Origin: Hyposmocoma kahamanoa
Lineage: Eukaryota; Arthropoda; Insecta; Lepidoptera; Cosmopterigidae
Direction: 5' to 3'
Assembly: GCF_003589595.1 (NCBI RefSeq)
Contig: NW_020654133.1
Location: 693,608-757,607 of the forward strand
DNA: 64,000 nt
Shown: positions 21,296-30,819 of the stretch, piece by piece
Layout: the number at the start of each line of letters is the position of its first letter
Position numbering within the stretch: position 1 is the first letter of the stretch
Program-made: the position numbers and the translations under genes
The notes under the pieces: model-generated
Told to the model about the DNA's origin: nothing
The model's database searches: none
Seen by the model: the letters and a program-made list of their open reading frames with translations, nothing else

Positions 21296-24152
21296 TTTTT
21301 TTTAAATCTTATTATAATCTTGAACGATGCAATGAGGAACGTGTTTTGAATTATTAGTTGGTTTATATATGTTTAAAAGGAGGCTCCAGCCACTATGGTT
21401 TAAGAAACCATGTTTTTAAAAAATAAAGATTTTATTATTATATTATAATAATGACAACTATATAGGAAAATCTTTGTTACAATTTTCCTTGCTCGCCGAA
21501 TAAATAACGCACAGAATCGTACAAAAAATGTAACTGCGGGAATGAGTTTTAGTGATATACGTCTTTGTACTATTATGAGTATTCAAATTGGGAAAGTAAT
21601 TGCCAAGTGGGTTGTACATACATTCATTTTAATATTTTTTTTTTTTTTTTTTTTTTTTTTATTGCGACTCGACAAAATGACTGCACCGCGCCTGATGGAA
21701 AGTGCGAATACAGTCCAGAGATGAGAGTAACGGATGGAAAACACAAATATCTTCACTCCGTCACTATCATTTTGCCGGTCTGGCCAAATGCACTGGATGT
21801 ACACCAACTGATCCCTGAACGCGATTCGCAAAAGCGTTTCACTGTGGAGGGTTTTCCGCCGTGTGTACTGTGGTCGCTATCCAGTCGGCACAGAGCCTAC
21901 CACAATGCTAAGCAGATGGACACTTGTGACGCCCTCGGTCGCCTCTTACGACCCCCACGGGCATGTATGGGGAGGCGACAATGTATTCTTAAGCCGTCGC
22001 CCCACGGCAATGAAATACGTTTTTTTATTATTATTTCACATAACAACCATTCGTCGGGGATAGTGCAAAGCCGCGTATGTAGTATTAGTAAAATCCGCGT
22101 ATCTTCACCAAATCAAATTTCACTTACTTCTTTGTTATTTCAATGGCTACGACCTTCATTTTTGCACAGTAAGCATTATACCGAAATGGAAACTCATGAT
22201 CTAAAGCTAGTTACGCGTAATTGCACCATCCCCGACGTACTCACTAATTTGGTAGGCTTTTTTTCAATCAACTTGCTATTGAATACCGTCAGAAAAATCT
22301 TGTTGAAATTACCCCGTGTGCAGCGTGACATAATTGCATAAACTTGTGACGGTGTGACCTCCTTACACCGTCGTCTCACCTCTTTGTATCGCCTCTCTCC
22401 TCTTGTATCTTATCATTTTTTTTATTTTACTTGTATTTAAATTTTAAATTTGAATTGTTCCATCTTCCTTCACTTTCTCATTTTGTTTTCGTACCACGGT
22501 CACTCCCAGCTCGACCGCCACAACAGTCAGAGCTGTATAATAATTTATAAGTCTACACCCTTCATGTATCTATTTCTGTAATTCAGTTTTTCGGCCCATT
22601 TAGGGGTAAGTGCCTTAATAATAAAGTGTAGGGAGTGTTTTATACTGTTATACCTGTTTTTTACATTTACCTTTATATTGTTACAGCCTTTCTTTAAACT
22701 TTACTTCTTTAATAAATTTTGTGGACCGGAAGTTTCCCATTTCATTGCCGTGAACCTGTTCACGGCTAGTTAGGGTTACAACCCTTTCAAACTGTCACTC
22801 CCCCAGCACCCGCAGCTATCTCAGGAACTGGTTCAGTTGAGTAGTGGGCCTATAGTTAAAAAAATATCTTACCAAATAGGGATGTTCCCCGAGAGAAGCC
22901 AGACTCCCGCCTACAATCCTTCCCCCGTTGAAAGCCATAGCTTCTTCAGCTGCTTTTATTCTAGCTGCTTCCTTCACACCTAAAATTGATTGAAATATTG
23001 TATCATTATATTAATACTAATTATACGTCTAGAGACACCTTACTTGATTAGCTTTACTAAGTCACTGTCGAAACTCAAACTGAAATCAACTTTTCAAAGG
23101 TAAGAAAATTGCATTTGAAATCTTCATTTCGTTTTATTTAAACTCTACTTACTACAGTGCGACTGCCGATAGAATGCAATCTGGACAGTTTATAATTTGA
23201 CGGCCGATGTAACTTTGAACAGTAGGGCTAGAGTAGTAAGGGTGCTGGTGAAATTACAAGCACATGGGACTTGTCAACTTACGTCACAGGGTGACCGGCG
23301 CAATGGCAGTGCCCTTCAGATCTTTGCGATTTAAAGCTCTGAGTGGCACTGTAATTATCATGGACAGGCGTGTAGTTTACCATCAGGCGCGCGACTTGTT
23401 CGTCCCGTCACTTGATGTTATAAAAAAAATAAAGTAAGATATTTTTATCTTTAAAATACAATAACAAATACAAAATTTCACTAAAATTCAAACAATCGCC
23501 ATAATATAATGTAGATGGCATGTGTAACAAGGTAGGCGTTTGCCTAGTTTGCCTATTTGACAAATAAATAAAGAAGCCAAAGAGGCAAATACGCAAGTAA
23601 ACCGGTCATATCCATTGTTTTAACTCCTAATTTGGGTCCATGTATAGACATATTTGTCAGTGTTTGTCTGTACGTTAAATATTTTTCCAAGTACATCAAA
23701 CACCCACTAACAAGTACAAGTGAATTGCTGCCATAAAACTCCGCACGCTGCAGAAGCCCGACCCCGTCGTAGGTGGGGTAGGTACGGAGCTCGTATTATT
23801 AAAACATTATTATATTATCATTACCATCATTATATCAGCCGGAGGACGTCCACTGCTGAACATAGGCCCACCCTAAAGATTGCCTATCTAGCCGATCGGA
23901 CGCGACGTGCATCCATCGTGCCCTAACCTAATCCTTCGAGCTAAGTCTTTGACTTTCATTCTTCTACGGATCTCCTCATTTCTGATTTGATCACGTCGAG
24001 AAATGCCGAGCATTGCTCGCTACATAGCTCGTTGAATGACTTTATTATAATATATACGTACCAATATCCTCATGATAATTCCTAAACACAGGCTCATATG
24101 TTGGTATACTGTGACTTATACAAATCAAAGACAGAAGAATTAGCAGCTTCAT
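14390..24152 (-). CDS. Chymotrypsin-like secreted serine protease (S1A), complete, seven exons
   Basis: Exons on the minus strand are 24152-24062, 22979-22873, 19802-19689, 18562-18409, 17423-17334, 16746-16550 and 14494-14390. They join in phase with GT/AG borders to 285 residues. A hydrophobic signal peptide ([15 protein letters not shown]) is followed by a propeptide and activation site GGR51-IVGG. The triad is His96 (TAAHC), Asp143 (NNDVAI) and Ser235 (GGDSGGP). The residue six before the catalytic Ser is Ser, the chymotrypsin-type pocket. The C-terminus [15 protein letters not shown] is typical of the fold. No stop or frameshift is present, so it is probably functional. S1A proteases of this type are extracellular and commonly digestive in caterpillars; the tissue here is inference. 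Introns hold a P-like/THAP transposon twice, hAT-like MITEs and a candidate nested gene. Confidence 0.92.
14754..14835 (+). repeat. tRNA-like pseudogene or SINE head
   Basis: A box A (TGGCTTAGTTGG) and box B (GGTTCGAATCC) with a good T-arm (GTTGG-TTCGAAT-CCAAC) are present, but the acceptor stem pairs only about 4 of 7. I read it as a decayed tRNA or SINE promoter. Confidence 0.35.
15119..15344 (-). mobile_element. hAT-like MITE copy 2 (CATTGACTTACAA ends)
   Basis: 226 bp in reverse orientation to copies 1 and 3. Perfect 8-bp flanking repeats TGTTATAC (15111-15118, 15345-15352). In protease intron 6. Confidence 0.88.
15672..16437 (+). mobile_element. THAP-domain DNA transposon (P-like), internally deleted copy A
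   Basis: Terminal inverted repeats of 24 bp with one mismatch: left CGCGTATATAACCAGAAATA, right (inverted) CGAGTATATAACCAGAAATA. Inside, a first exon at 15863-15942 encodes [12 protein letters not shown]...GIKFHR and a GTAATT donor: the start of a C2CH THAP zinc finger with C-x4-C. THAP fingers occur in P-element and Kolobok transposases. The rest of the transposase is missing. No clear target duplication. In protease intron 6. Confidence 0.65.
15863..15942 (+). pseudogene. THAP zinc-finger first exon of the transposon
   Basis: ATG, then Cys4-x4-Cys9 and a closing FHR at the splice donor, as in THAP domains (which continue FHRFP in the next exon). The second half with the C-x2-H pair is not found. 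Confidence 0.6.
16550..16746 (-). CDS. Serine protease exon 6 (catalytic Ser)
   Basis: Encodes [23 protein letters not shown] and [11 protein letters not shown] with the catalytic Ser. Acceptor TTCCAG, donor GTGAGA. Confidence 0.93.
17334..17423 (-). CDS. Serine protease exon 5
   Basis: Ninety bases encoding [20 protein letters not shown], the strand region between the Asp and Ser segments. Donor GTGAGT. Confidence 0.9.
17837..18362 (+). mobile_element. THAP-domain DNA transposon copy B
   Basis: Same inverted ends as copy A; the left end runs into an ATAGA tandem expansion (17858-17881). The THAP exon has lost one base at the first Cys codon (TGC to GC), so its frame is broken. ATGT flanks both ends, a possible 4-bp duplication. 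In protease intron 4. Confidence 0.65.
18409..18562 (-). CDS. Serine protease exon 4 (catalytic Asp)
   Basis: Encodes [14 protein letters not shown] and [11 protein letters not shown] with the catalytic Asp. Donor GTAAGT at its end lies only 46 bp from the THAP transposon copy at 17837-18362. Confidence 0.92.
19689..19802 (-). CDS. Serine protease exon 3 (catalytic His)
   Basis: Thirty-eight codons, phase 0 at both ends; contains VCGSSLIS and LVTAAHCW with the catalytic His. Acceptor TTTTTAG, donor GTACGG. Confidence 0.92.
19880..19995 (+). repeat. Dispersed hairpin repeat, truncated
   Basis: AAGTGACGGGACTAATGTCG through the first hairpin arm; the 3' half is missing. Protease intron 2. Confidence 0.5.
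20130..20357 (+). mobile_element. hAT-like MITE copy 3 (CATTGACTTACAA ends)
   Basis: 228 bp with perfect 8-bp flanking repeats GTAGGTTA (20122-20129, 20358-20365). In protease intron 2. Confidence 0.88.
20494..21193 (+). CDS. Candidate two-exon gene nested in protease intron 2, unknown function
   Basis: Exon 20494-20617 (ATG) and exon 21033-21193 (TAA) join in phase across a GTGAGT donor and TTTGCAG acceptor to 94 residues. The product is basic, Tyr-rich and probably helical: [19 protein letters not shown], then [17 protein letters not shown]. No signal peptide or known motif is seen. The intron contains a whole CGACTCATCC MITE (20652-20891). The second exon's frame is open from 20972, so a retained-intron or TE origin is possible. 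The upstream in-frame open stretch from 20413 has no ATG. The transcript would run opposite to the protease. I do not recognise the family. Confidence 0.38.
20652..20891. mobile_element. MITE, CGACTCATCC family copy 2
   Basis: 240 bp between CGACTCATCCGAAGAACAAA and the inverted CTACTCATCCGTAGAACAAA. GTTT flanks both sides (20648-20651, 20892-20895), a 4-bp target duplication. Reverse orientation relative to copy 1. Confidence 0.78.
21205..21293 (+). repeat. (CA)n microsatellite
   Basis: A CACGCGCACG-type start passing into about 25 CA units. The Cys/Val-repeat ORF on the other strand is an artefact of it. Confidence 0.9.
21870..22012 (+). repeat. Lepidopteran dispersed repeat with CGCCTCTTACGACCCCCACG core
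   Basis: GGTCGCCTCTTACGACCCCC, then GGGGAGGCGACAATGTATTC and GCCGTCGCCCCACGGC. I recognise this as a recurrent repeat end in moth and butterfly genomes; the parent element is not visible. The 258-codon ORF across it is not a gene. Confidence 0.45.
22343..22868. other. Intron 2 sequence, no feature
   Basis: Part of protease intron 2; I see no ORF or recognised repeat in it. Confidence 0.3.
22873..22979 (-). CDS. Serine protease exon 2 (activation site)
   Basis: Encodes the rest of the propeptide and [18 protein letters not shown]. Cleavage after Arg would free the IVGG N-terminus. Acceptor TTTTAG, donor GTAAGA. Confidence 0.9.
23236..23414 (-). repeat. Dispersed hairpin repeat, minus copy
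   Basis: Near full-length reverse copy: GGGTGCTGGTGAAATTAC, the hairpin, and GTTCGTCCCGTCA. Protease intron 1. Confidence 0.6.
23815..24045 (-). pseudogene. LINE endonuclease-RT C-terminal relic
   Basis: The minus strand reads [28 protein letters not shown] and, after frame breaks, [10 protein letters not shown], the last signatures of a widespread insect RTE-like ORF. It ends 17 bp from protease exon 1. Confidence 0.65.
24062..24152 (-). CDS. Serine protease exon 1 (signal peptide)
   Basis: ATG at 24152-24150, followed by a Leu/Ile-rich signal peptide and the start of the propeptide ([15 protein letters not shown]). Donor GTACGT, phase 1. Confidence 0.88.
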
Positions 24153-24254
24153 GTTTGCAAGGTTTTTTTACTGTTTACTTGTTTCTTCTTACCGCTTCAA
24201 CTTAACTAATTTACAATAAAACGTTACGTATTTTACCTAATATTAACTATTGAA

Positions 24255-24313
24255 TTATCTTTGAAAATCTTTAATTTATAGACAGTGTTCTTATCACGTT
24301 GTTAATCTTATCA
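24255..24313 (-). promoter_or_regulatory. Protease promoter: GATA sites and TATA box
   Basis: On the minus strand, two TGATAAG sites (24307-24313, 24290-24296) lie upstream of TATAAATTAA (24280-24271), about 120 bp before the ATG; AGATAA follows at 24260-24255. GATA factors drive many lepidopteran midgut genes, so this fits a gut protease. The start site itself is not defined. Confidence 0.45.
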
Positions 24314-24724
24314 AAACGCGCTACTGGTGTTAGAAAACATTAACTAATCGGTAGAATTAAAAAAGTAATGATAAAGTATACAGGGTGTCCCACGGCTATG
24401 CCACATGGAGAGAAATACCATTGATAGAACATTTTATTGAAAAAGACTTCGTTTTGATTTTAAAAACAATTCGAACTGCATTCAAAGATTTTTAAATAAT
24501 CGCTTTTCTGAACCGGGAATCGAACCCGCAAAATGTGAAAAAAAACCACCTGTAATGTTGTTAAACTGATCGAAAGACTCAATCATAAGGATTGTTTTCT
24601 TCTAAATAACATAACATCTTAAATAAAAGGAATACTATGAAATTTCGCTTTAATTTGAAATTTTGTTCAGGAAAATGGGCAACTTTTTCTCTGACTATGC
24701 CGCGCTCATAACAACATACATTAT

Positions 24725-24758
24725 AGCGATTTAAATCCGGAAAAATAGTTTCATTTCC
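24725..24758 (+). mobile_element. 34-bp retroelement 3'-end insertion in the mariner
   Basis: AGCGATTTAAATCCGGAAAA... is identical to the 3' end at 9432-9465 and is bracketed by a perfect 12-bp repeat AACATACATTAT (24713-24724, 24759-24770). This is the mark of target-primed reverse transcription with extreme 5' truncation. Confidence 0.8.
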
Positions 24759-24979
24759 AACATACATTATCATTTCAAAGTGTTACTAATGAGTACCAAC
24801 TCGAGAAATACATATCATTTCCCTATTACAAGTGCATGATAAAACAATAAGGAAATTCACAAAGGAGCTCACAATCACAAAGCGTCTGGCTGATTATAAA
24901 ATAATAATTTGAAAATGTGTTCCATTTTCGTTTCTTTTTCGATATCTTGCATTGCAATTGTTGTGTGAATTTACTTACC

Positions 24980-25689
24980 ATGGCGTATCAACATAATTTG
25001 GATTTAATGGAAGCATACTATATGCACTACTGCAAAGCTAGCTTTGCAGTGGTACCGCGACCGGTATCCCGATAGAGAAACACCATCTGGATTTATTTTG
25101 AAAAGGTTGATGGATAATTTGAAAAAATTAGGACGATTTCATCGTCGCGCACCGCAGCCACAGCACCAAATGATAAACGTTAACAATGATGAACTCGACG
25201 TTTTGATTTACTTTGAGGCGAACCCGAAGAATTTCGGGAAGGTGAAGAAGAAATTGGAATTTCAAAAAGCAAAATACAAATTCAAGAGTTCTGTTGAAGG
25301 GCGATTACTTCAAAAATTACGCCCGGGTGATGCCGAAAGACCGGGTTCTCTTAATACATTTTTACGAAGGGCATCTGAACACTAAAAAATATTTAGAAAT
25401 ACTTGAGATTTTAAGGAGCGAGATTAATAATCTTTCCGGTGCAGAACGACGAAGTCTCATTCTTCGGCAAGATGGGGCTCCGGATCATAATAGTCGGAGA
25501 ACAGCGGACTTTCTTAATGAACATTTTCCTTCCTGGATCGGTACTCATGGACAAATTAAATGGCCTCCGAGAACCCCGGATCTAACCCCGTTAGATTTTT
25601 TTTTATGGGGATATGTAAAAGATTTAGTTTACAGGAACCGGTATGAGAGTGTGCAGGAGTACAAACTGAACTTAGACGTACTATTTTAA
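24980..25689 (+). pseudogene. mariner transposase, deleted and frameshifted
   Basis: The start MAYQHNLDLMEAYYMHY soon breaks; then RFHRRAPQPQHQ in a second frame and, from about 25294, RVLLIHFYEGHLNTKKYLEI in a third. Catalytic residues remain in ILRQDGAPDHN and TPDLTPLDFFLWGYVKD, with 40 residues between the two Asp, longer than the 34 of classical mariner. The coding span of about 236 codons is far short of the usual 340 or so; much of the N-terminal DNA-binding part and the first-Asp region is lost or scrambled. Confidence 0.8.
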
Positions 25690-26139
25690 ACATTCACCAT
25701 GAAAAGATAAATAAATCAACAGGAAGCGAAATTATGAAAAGAGTGAGAATTTGTGTACTACACAATGAGAGACATTTTGAACATTTGATAACTTGAATTG
25801 ATTGATTGTAAGTTGCAATTAAATGTACCTAATTATTTTAATTAAATTTAAATTTCATGGTCTTCCTTTTATTTAAGATGTTTTGTTATTTAGAAGAAAA
25901 CAATCCTTTGATTGGGGCTTTCGATCAGTATAACAAAATTACAGGTGGTTTTTTTTTTCACATTTTGCGGGTTCGATTCCCGGTTCAGAAGTCCTCTTTC
26001 AGTAAAATGTTCTATCAATGGTATTTAAGATACTTTCCCTCCATGTGGCATAGCCGTGGGACACCCTGTATATCCAAATGATAGTAATTAATTAATTCTT
26101 ACACCACACACCACTCTGCTGCTTTGTCTGTAATAAATC

Positions 26140-26720
26140 CTAGTCATCTATAAGTCTAGTGGAAAGGAATCCAAGGTGGCCAGTTGGTATTTAGCAGAGC
26201 CATCCCATGGGTCCCAGAAGTACACCATGCACGACCGTGCCTGCGCTTGATACAGCTGAAGCAATTGTCCCTATCTATCGACCCAAGAGATAGGGAGTTC
26301 CGGGGAGCCTGACTCCCTGACGGAGGGCTTCCGAGCCGAGCCCTCCACCTCCACCCGGACTTGGTTATGGACTCGCCGGGGTTTGTGGTTAGCTGCAGGG
26401 ATGACGTTCGTCTGTTCCGGTAGTATGTGGTCAGGGCGTTCGTCCTGCGCGCATTTGGCGCGTCTAAGTGGCGGTCTAGACGAGGAGATGCGCGAGGCAT
26501 GTGAGTTGCCCTTTAAGTCGTAAGCTATGTCCGGACATTGTCGCAGGATCCTGCTAACGGTATCTCCGGCACTAGCCGAGGGAGCTAGTAGAGGATGAGC
26601 TAGACATCCTCCGGTCCCCTCAGCCGCGTATGAATTTGGGAACTAGGGAGACGCCGTTTTTCGAGCGTGACTTACAGCTCCGCCACCGAACAGCTCGTGG
26701 TAAATTTCTAGTTAAATTTC
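26140..26720. repeat. GC-rich segment, probably retroelement-derived
   Basis: Markedly GC-richer than its surroundings; GGACTTGGTTATGGACTCGC, CATCCTCCGGTCCCCTCAGC and similar blocks look like a LINE untranslated region, and the minus ORF of 114 codons here is not convincing. No motif fixes the family. Confidence 0.35.
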
Positions 26721-26744
26721 ACACATAAACTCCGAGAAACGTAG

Positions 26745-26815
26745 AGATGCGAGTCCGAATTCGAACCTATAGCCTCTGCTTAAGAGATGGTAGATCAAAC
26801 TGTTACCACAACTGT
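26745..26815 (-). repeat. tRNA-like sequence (SINE head)
   Basis: The minus strand contains TGGTAACAGTTTGATC and ATAGGTTCGAATTCGG, a box A/box B arrangement. The stems are poor; read as SINE or decayed tRNA. Confidence 0.35.
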
Positions 26816-26989
26816 TTCAAAGTAAGTAAGTCGTATATGTAGGAGATGGAGTCGACAAAACCACGATTTTTCTTTCAAAGGGCAACCGAGAATCTATAGA
26901 TACATTTCACCGAGCAAGAAACTATCTTGCACTGTTACAAGAAAAGAATCTAATGCAAAACAAATGCACCGGCTCATCCGTAGCGATCG

Positions 26990-27265
26990 AAAACATGCAA
27001 CATACTCAAATGTATTGGGAGTGCCACAGGGAAGCGTATTGTGTCCTCTGCTTTATATAATTTCTAAAAAAGAACTGCCACATCTTACTCAGTATTATGC
27101 TCGCTGATGATGTCACAATATTATTGACTAATAATGGAGAAACAAAAACTAAATATGAATTTGACATAAATAACGCTTTAAACGGTCTTACTACATGGCT
27201 GAAATCACTAAATTTAAAAATAAATACTTCTAAAACAAAGTATATGCTTACAGTTTGGTAATTAC
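26990..27265 (+). pseudogene. Non-LTR reverse transcriptase core relic
   Basis: VLGVPQGSVLCPLLYII, LADDVTILL and LNLKINTSKTKYM appear in order across small frame breaks: RT motifs 4, 5 (xADD) and 6. Everything else of the element is missing. Confidence 0.65.
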
Positions 27266-28379
27266 TAAAAAAAATGACTTAGATTTACATATAACCTGTG
27301 ATAATGACTTCGTTTATCATATTTTTTCCATGATGACTGATGTGATTGAAAATAACACAAACATACACACTTTTCAATCTATTATGATTTACAAGTGGGA
27401 CTAAAATAGATACATAGGTTTATATGGGTTTAGATAGTGCTATCTTTTGAATTTGTATATTCTTACTTTACGTCACTTGGATTATTATAAAAATAAGTGG
27501 GAAATCCAATTGGAAATTCTTAATAACATCCTTAGCGTAGATAATATTTAGGACCATAAATTATTTGGATTAGTGGACCTAAATTATTTTAATTATATCA
27601 AGTGATAGAGGTGGTTGCCAAGTCGTGCATATAATAAATAGTGTTGGGCCAAGGAAAAATTTCCTTTTTGAAAAAATCATATTTTTCCTTTAATTTTCCA
27701 TATTTGACGTTGACACCTGAGCAAGCGAAGGAAGCTAAGATTCAATCAATCTCTCAATTATTTAAAAATAGATTCCTGAACGTAGCGAGAGTTTCAAGAC
27801 ACGAGACGCAAAAGAACTTTGCTGCCGAGCGAGACACACAACTTTTCACCTCACTATAGCGAGGAAAATGATAGATGAAAGAAAAACAGTTGAACTGCAA
27901 AATATCAGTTTTTTTTAATTTAAAGAAAAAGTCATATGGGATACGTTCTGAATTTATACCTTATCAACTTTCATTCTGGCTTGTATTTTTATTTTGTGTG
28001 ATTAATTGATTATTGAAATTATTTTAGTTCTTCGACGAATTGAAATAATTTAATAAACACAATTAGTTGTTATTGTCAATTTAATGTCAACAATAATAAG
28101 AATAAAATATGCCAACGGATTTGTGTTACACAAATCGCTTAATTGAACGTTAAAAAGTTAAAAAAAAAAAGGTGCACCACAGTCCATCGTCAAGTTCGAA
28201 TTTCAACAACCTTTTCCACGCTAGCGTGCGTTTGTAAGGAAACGATACATGAACACCCAATGCCTAAAGTGTCAACACCCTGCTACACAATCTACATCGA
28301 CCACTGAGAACCTTATTAATGAATGAGTAAAAAAACGTACATTCTGGTAATTATAGATGTTTATTCAAAAGATGAAAGA
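27266..28379. other. Gene-free AT-rich stretch
   Basis: No ORF or repeat that I can support. The 72-codon ORF at 27641-27859 has no recognisable motif. Confidence 0.3.
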
Positions 28380-28977
28380 TGTCAATACTCAATACTCAAT
28401 ATATTTATTGCATTCATATGGTATACATGTCTTAAATTTAAAATAATGCTACACATATGAGCCCTTTATTAGGGTTAACAATAACGGCAGAGGTAGGCCG
28501 AGGTTTCAATTATTAATTAAAATTGTTATTTATCAAATAATAATATTAAAAATATGTCATATAATAATAAATAAATACGTCATATTATGAGTAGAATTAT
28601 GTCACTTGAAAGTTTGAATTTAATTAGATTACAGTATATAATTAACATTTATTTATTATTCAAATTTATTATAATATTATTATTTTTATTTGTCATCAAA
28701 GTATTCATTTAAATTGTAATAGCATTTATTAATAAGATGTAATTTTAATTTATTTAGAAACAGTGAATACTTTTCCTCGTTTTTAATAATGGGCGGGCTT
28801 TTCTACGTTTTTAATTGAATATCCTCACCGATATCGAGTGGGGACTTGAGCTGTGCATGTGTAGCCGAGATCGTGGCAGAAGCAATCTATTGCGTGGTCT
28901 AAAAGTGTGTCGTTGAGGCAGGTCGTCAGTGTTAGTGTAAAAGTCAGGGTGTTCTTTAATAAATTTACAAATTTCTA
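28380..28977 (-). mobile_element. LINE 3' end (RT C-terminus and TATTGAG tail)
   Basis: Minus strand: VYLEICKFIKEHPDFYTN, NRLLLPRSRLHMHSSSPH and IFN, the C-terminal end of a CR1/Jockey-type polymerase, then a 3' UTR and an ATTGAGT repeat tail near 28385. The Tc1 element at about 28978 interrupts it at the upstream side. Confidence 0.55.
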
Positions 28978-30515
28978 AATATACACTCTTTTGCAAAAAA
29001 AACAGGCACCTAAGGAAATTTACGTTCTAAAGTCGATTTGAGTTAATTAAATGAAATTTATTTCTTTGACTTAGTCTGTATACTTATAATCGTGTAAATT
29101 AATGCGCGTGAAGTGAATTCGGGCAATTAAGAGAAAAAAAAACGATGGATTCTTTAAAACCGATGTACACGCCCAAACAATTAGAAGTGGTCGGCAATAA
29201 AGACAAGATTTTTTTTTACTTTTTTTAATTAAATAAAGTTACAAATGTAAAAACCTAATAACGAGTGTGACCTCCTCTTGCCAAAATCACAGCTTGAATC
29301 CTTCTGGGCATGCTTTCCACGATGTTTTTAATAACGTTTTGAGGAATACGTTCCCACTCTTCTGCAATGACTCTTTTTAGCTCCCTGATGTTTTGTGGAG
29401 CAGGTTGCACTGATCTTACCCGTCTCTTTAGAACATCCCAGACATGCTCAATTGGATTGAGGTCAAGACTTCGAGCTGGCCAATCTAAACGACGGATCCC
29501 AACTTCTTGCATGTACGCTTCCACGTCGCCAGAACGGTGCGGGCGATCATTGTCGTCCATAAAAATGTAATCTTCCCCAAGTGCAGTCAATGTAGGTTGT
29601 GCATATGGAATTAGGACTTCCATTGTGTACCGGTGTATATTTAATGTTCCATTTTCTATGAAAACTAACTCCGTACGCTCCGTCGAATTAATTGCTGCCC
29701 AAAACATAACGGAGCCTCCGCCATAAGGAGTGATTTCTTCGAAACACACTTCCGCATAGCGTTCCCGTGGTCTTCGCAGCACTCGCCGGCGACGGTCCTC
29801 TCCACACAAAGAGATTCTAGCTTCATCAGAAAACAATACTTTATTCCAGTCCTCCAGAGTCCATGAAGCACAGTTCCGAGCAAACTGAAGTCCGAGCAAA
29901 CTGAAGTCGAGCGACACGGTGCTCACGGAGTAATTTAGGGCCCCGAGCTGGGCGGTAACTCCTGATATTGGCAGCCAAAAGCCTCCTCCTGACCGTCCAC
30001 AAGCTAACTTCTACTCCTCTTACTTCTTCAAGGCTCTTCTTCAGGTCCACACTTGACGCCTTACGATTCCGTAACGCCTGGCTCACCAAAAAGCGGTCAT
30101 CTCTTGGTTCTGTGCATCGTTTTCTTCCCGAACCGGGTCTTCTTTTGACCGAACCGGTCTCTTGATACCGTTGCCAAGTCCTCTGAATAGTTGAACGACT
30201 CACATTTAGCCGCTGAGACACGTAAGTTTGCGAACAACCTTCTTCAAGTAGGGCTATAATTTTACCGGCCCTTATCACTTTATCACTCATATCAAAAAGT
30301 GGTATTTAATGTAAACAGAAAGATTAAATTGTTTAATTTGCAGATCATATCCAAAAAGTTTTAAAATATCGTAATCAGTTAAAAATCGTTTCAGCAATTC
30401 GCGCCATTAGTAAAGCAATTTTAGAATAATCCACAATAATCATTATTTTTCTTTTATTAATTTCAAATTTTAAATTTGGAACGTAAAGAATCATGCCAGG
30501 ATGCTTCAAATAACA
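28978..30515 (-). mobile_element. Tc1-like transposon
   Basis: The left end TACACTCTTTTGCAAAAAAA with GGAAATTTACGTTCTAAA follows a TA. The right end near 30470-30515 retains only a weak match (TTTGGAACGTAAAGAATC). It encloses one transposase gene. The right border is approximate. Confidence 0.65.
29255..30290 (-). pseudogene. Tc1-like DD34E transposase, one frameshifting duplication
   Basis: MSDKVIRAGKIIALLEEG and a helix-turn-helix (TYVSQRLNVSRSTIQRTWQR) open the protein, followed by a GRKR-type linker and a second DNA-binding segment. The catalytic part has FSDEARIS, FMDDNDRPH and LDLNPIEHVWD, with 34 residues between the second Asp and the Glu. The reading frame is broken only by a 16-bp direct duplication (29875-29890 and 29891-29906). 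Without it the frame would cover about 339 codons, the normal Tc1 length. Inactive as it stands. Confidence 0.88.
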
Positions 30516-30561
30516 TGCCAATATATCGTCAAATTAATAAAACCTATTTCTTGTTCTTCTG

Positions 30562-30688
30562 TAACAAGAGCCCCTAGAGTTTCTTGCTCATTTTTCTCAG
30601 GGGACTCTTCCTTAAGAATGAGCAATAGAGTTTCATCAGTACGACTATTTCAAGTGTAATTTGCTTACCTATGAAATAAAGATTATTT
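30562..30688 (+). mobile_element. LINE 3' tail copy
   Basis: CCCCTAGAGTTTCTTGCTC through TTTGCTTACCTATGAAATAAA; same family as 7503-7612. Confidence 0.65.
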
Positions 30689-30819
30689 GAGTCAATCGCG
30701 CCCACTTTCAAAATTTCAATCGCAAATAATTTATTTCATATAATTGCAGTCCATAATACAACAGAATTGTTTACTTGAATAACATACGCAGCAAAATGTG
30801 AGATTTTACAAATCATATT

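Larger units (their letters stand above)
24381..26068 (+). mobile_element. mariner-type transposon, 1688 bp, perfect inverted repeats
   Basis: The ends CAGGGTGTCCCACGGCTATG... are identical for 30 bp in inverted orientation and flanked by TA (within TATA on both sides). The transposase inside is broken. The well-preserved ends suggest a recent insertion or cross-mobilisation. It lies about 230 bp upstream of the protease ATG. Confidence 0.9.

Noticed and set aside
21565..22341. 258-codon ORF on the plus strand
   Set aside because: It begins with Phe codons from a T-run and crosses a known dispersed repeat; no motif, and no codon pattern of a real gene.
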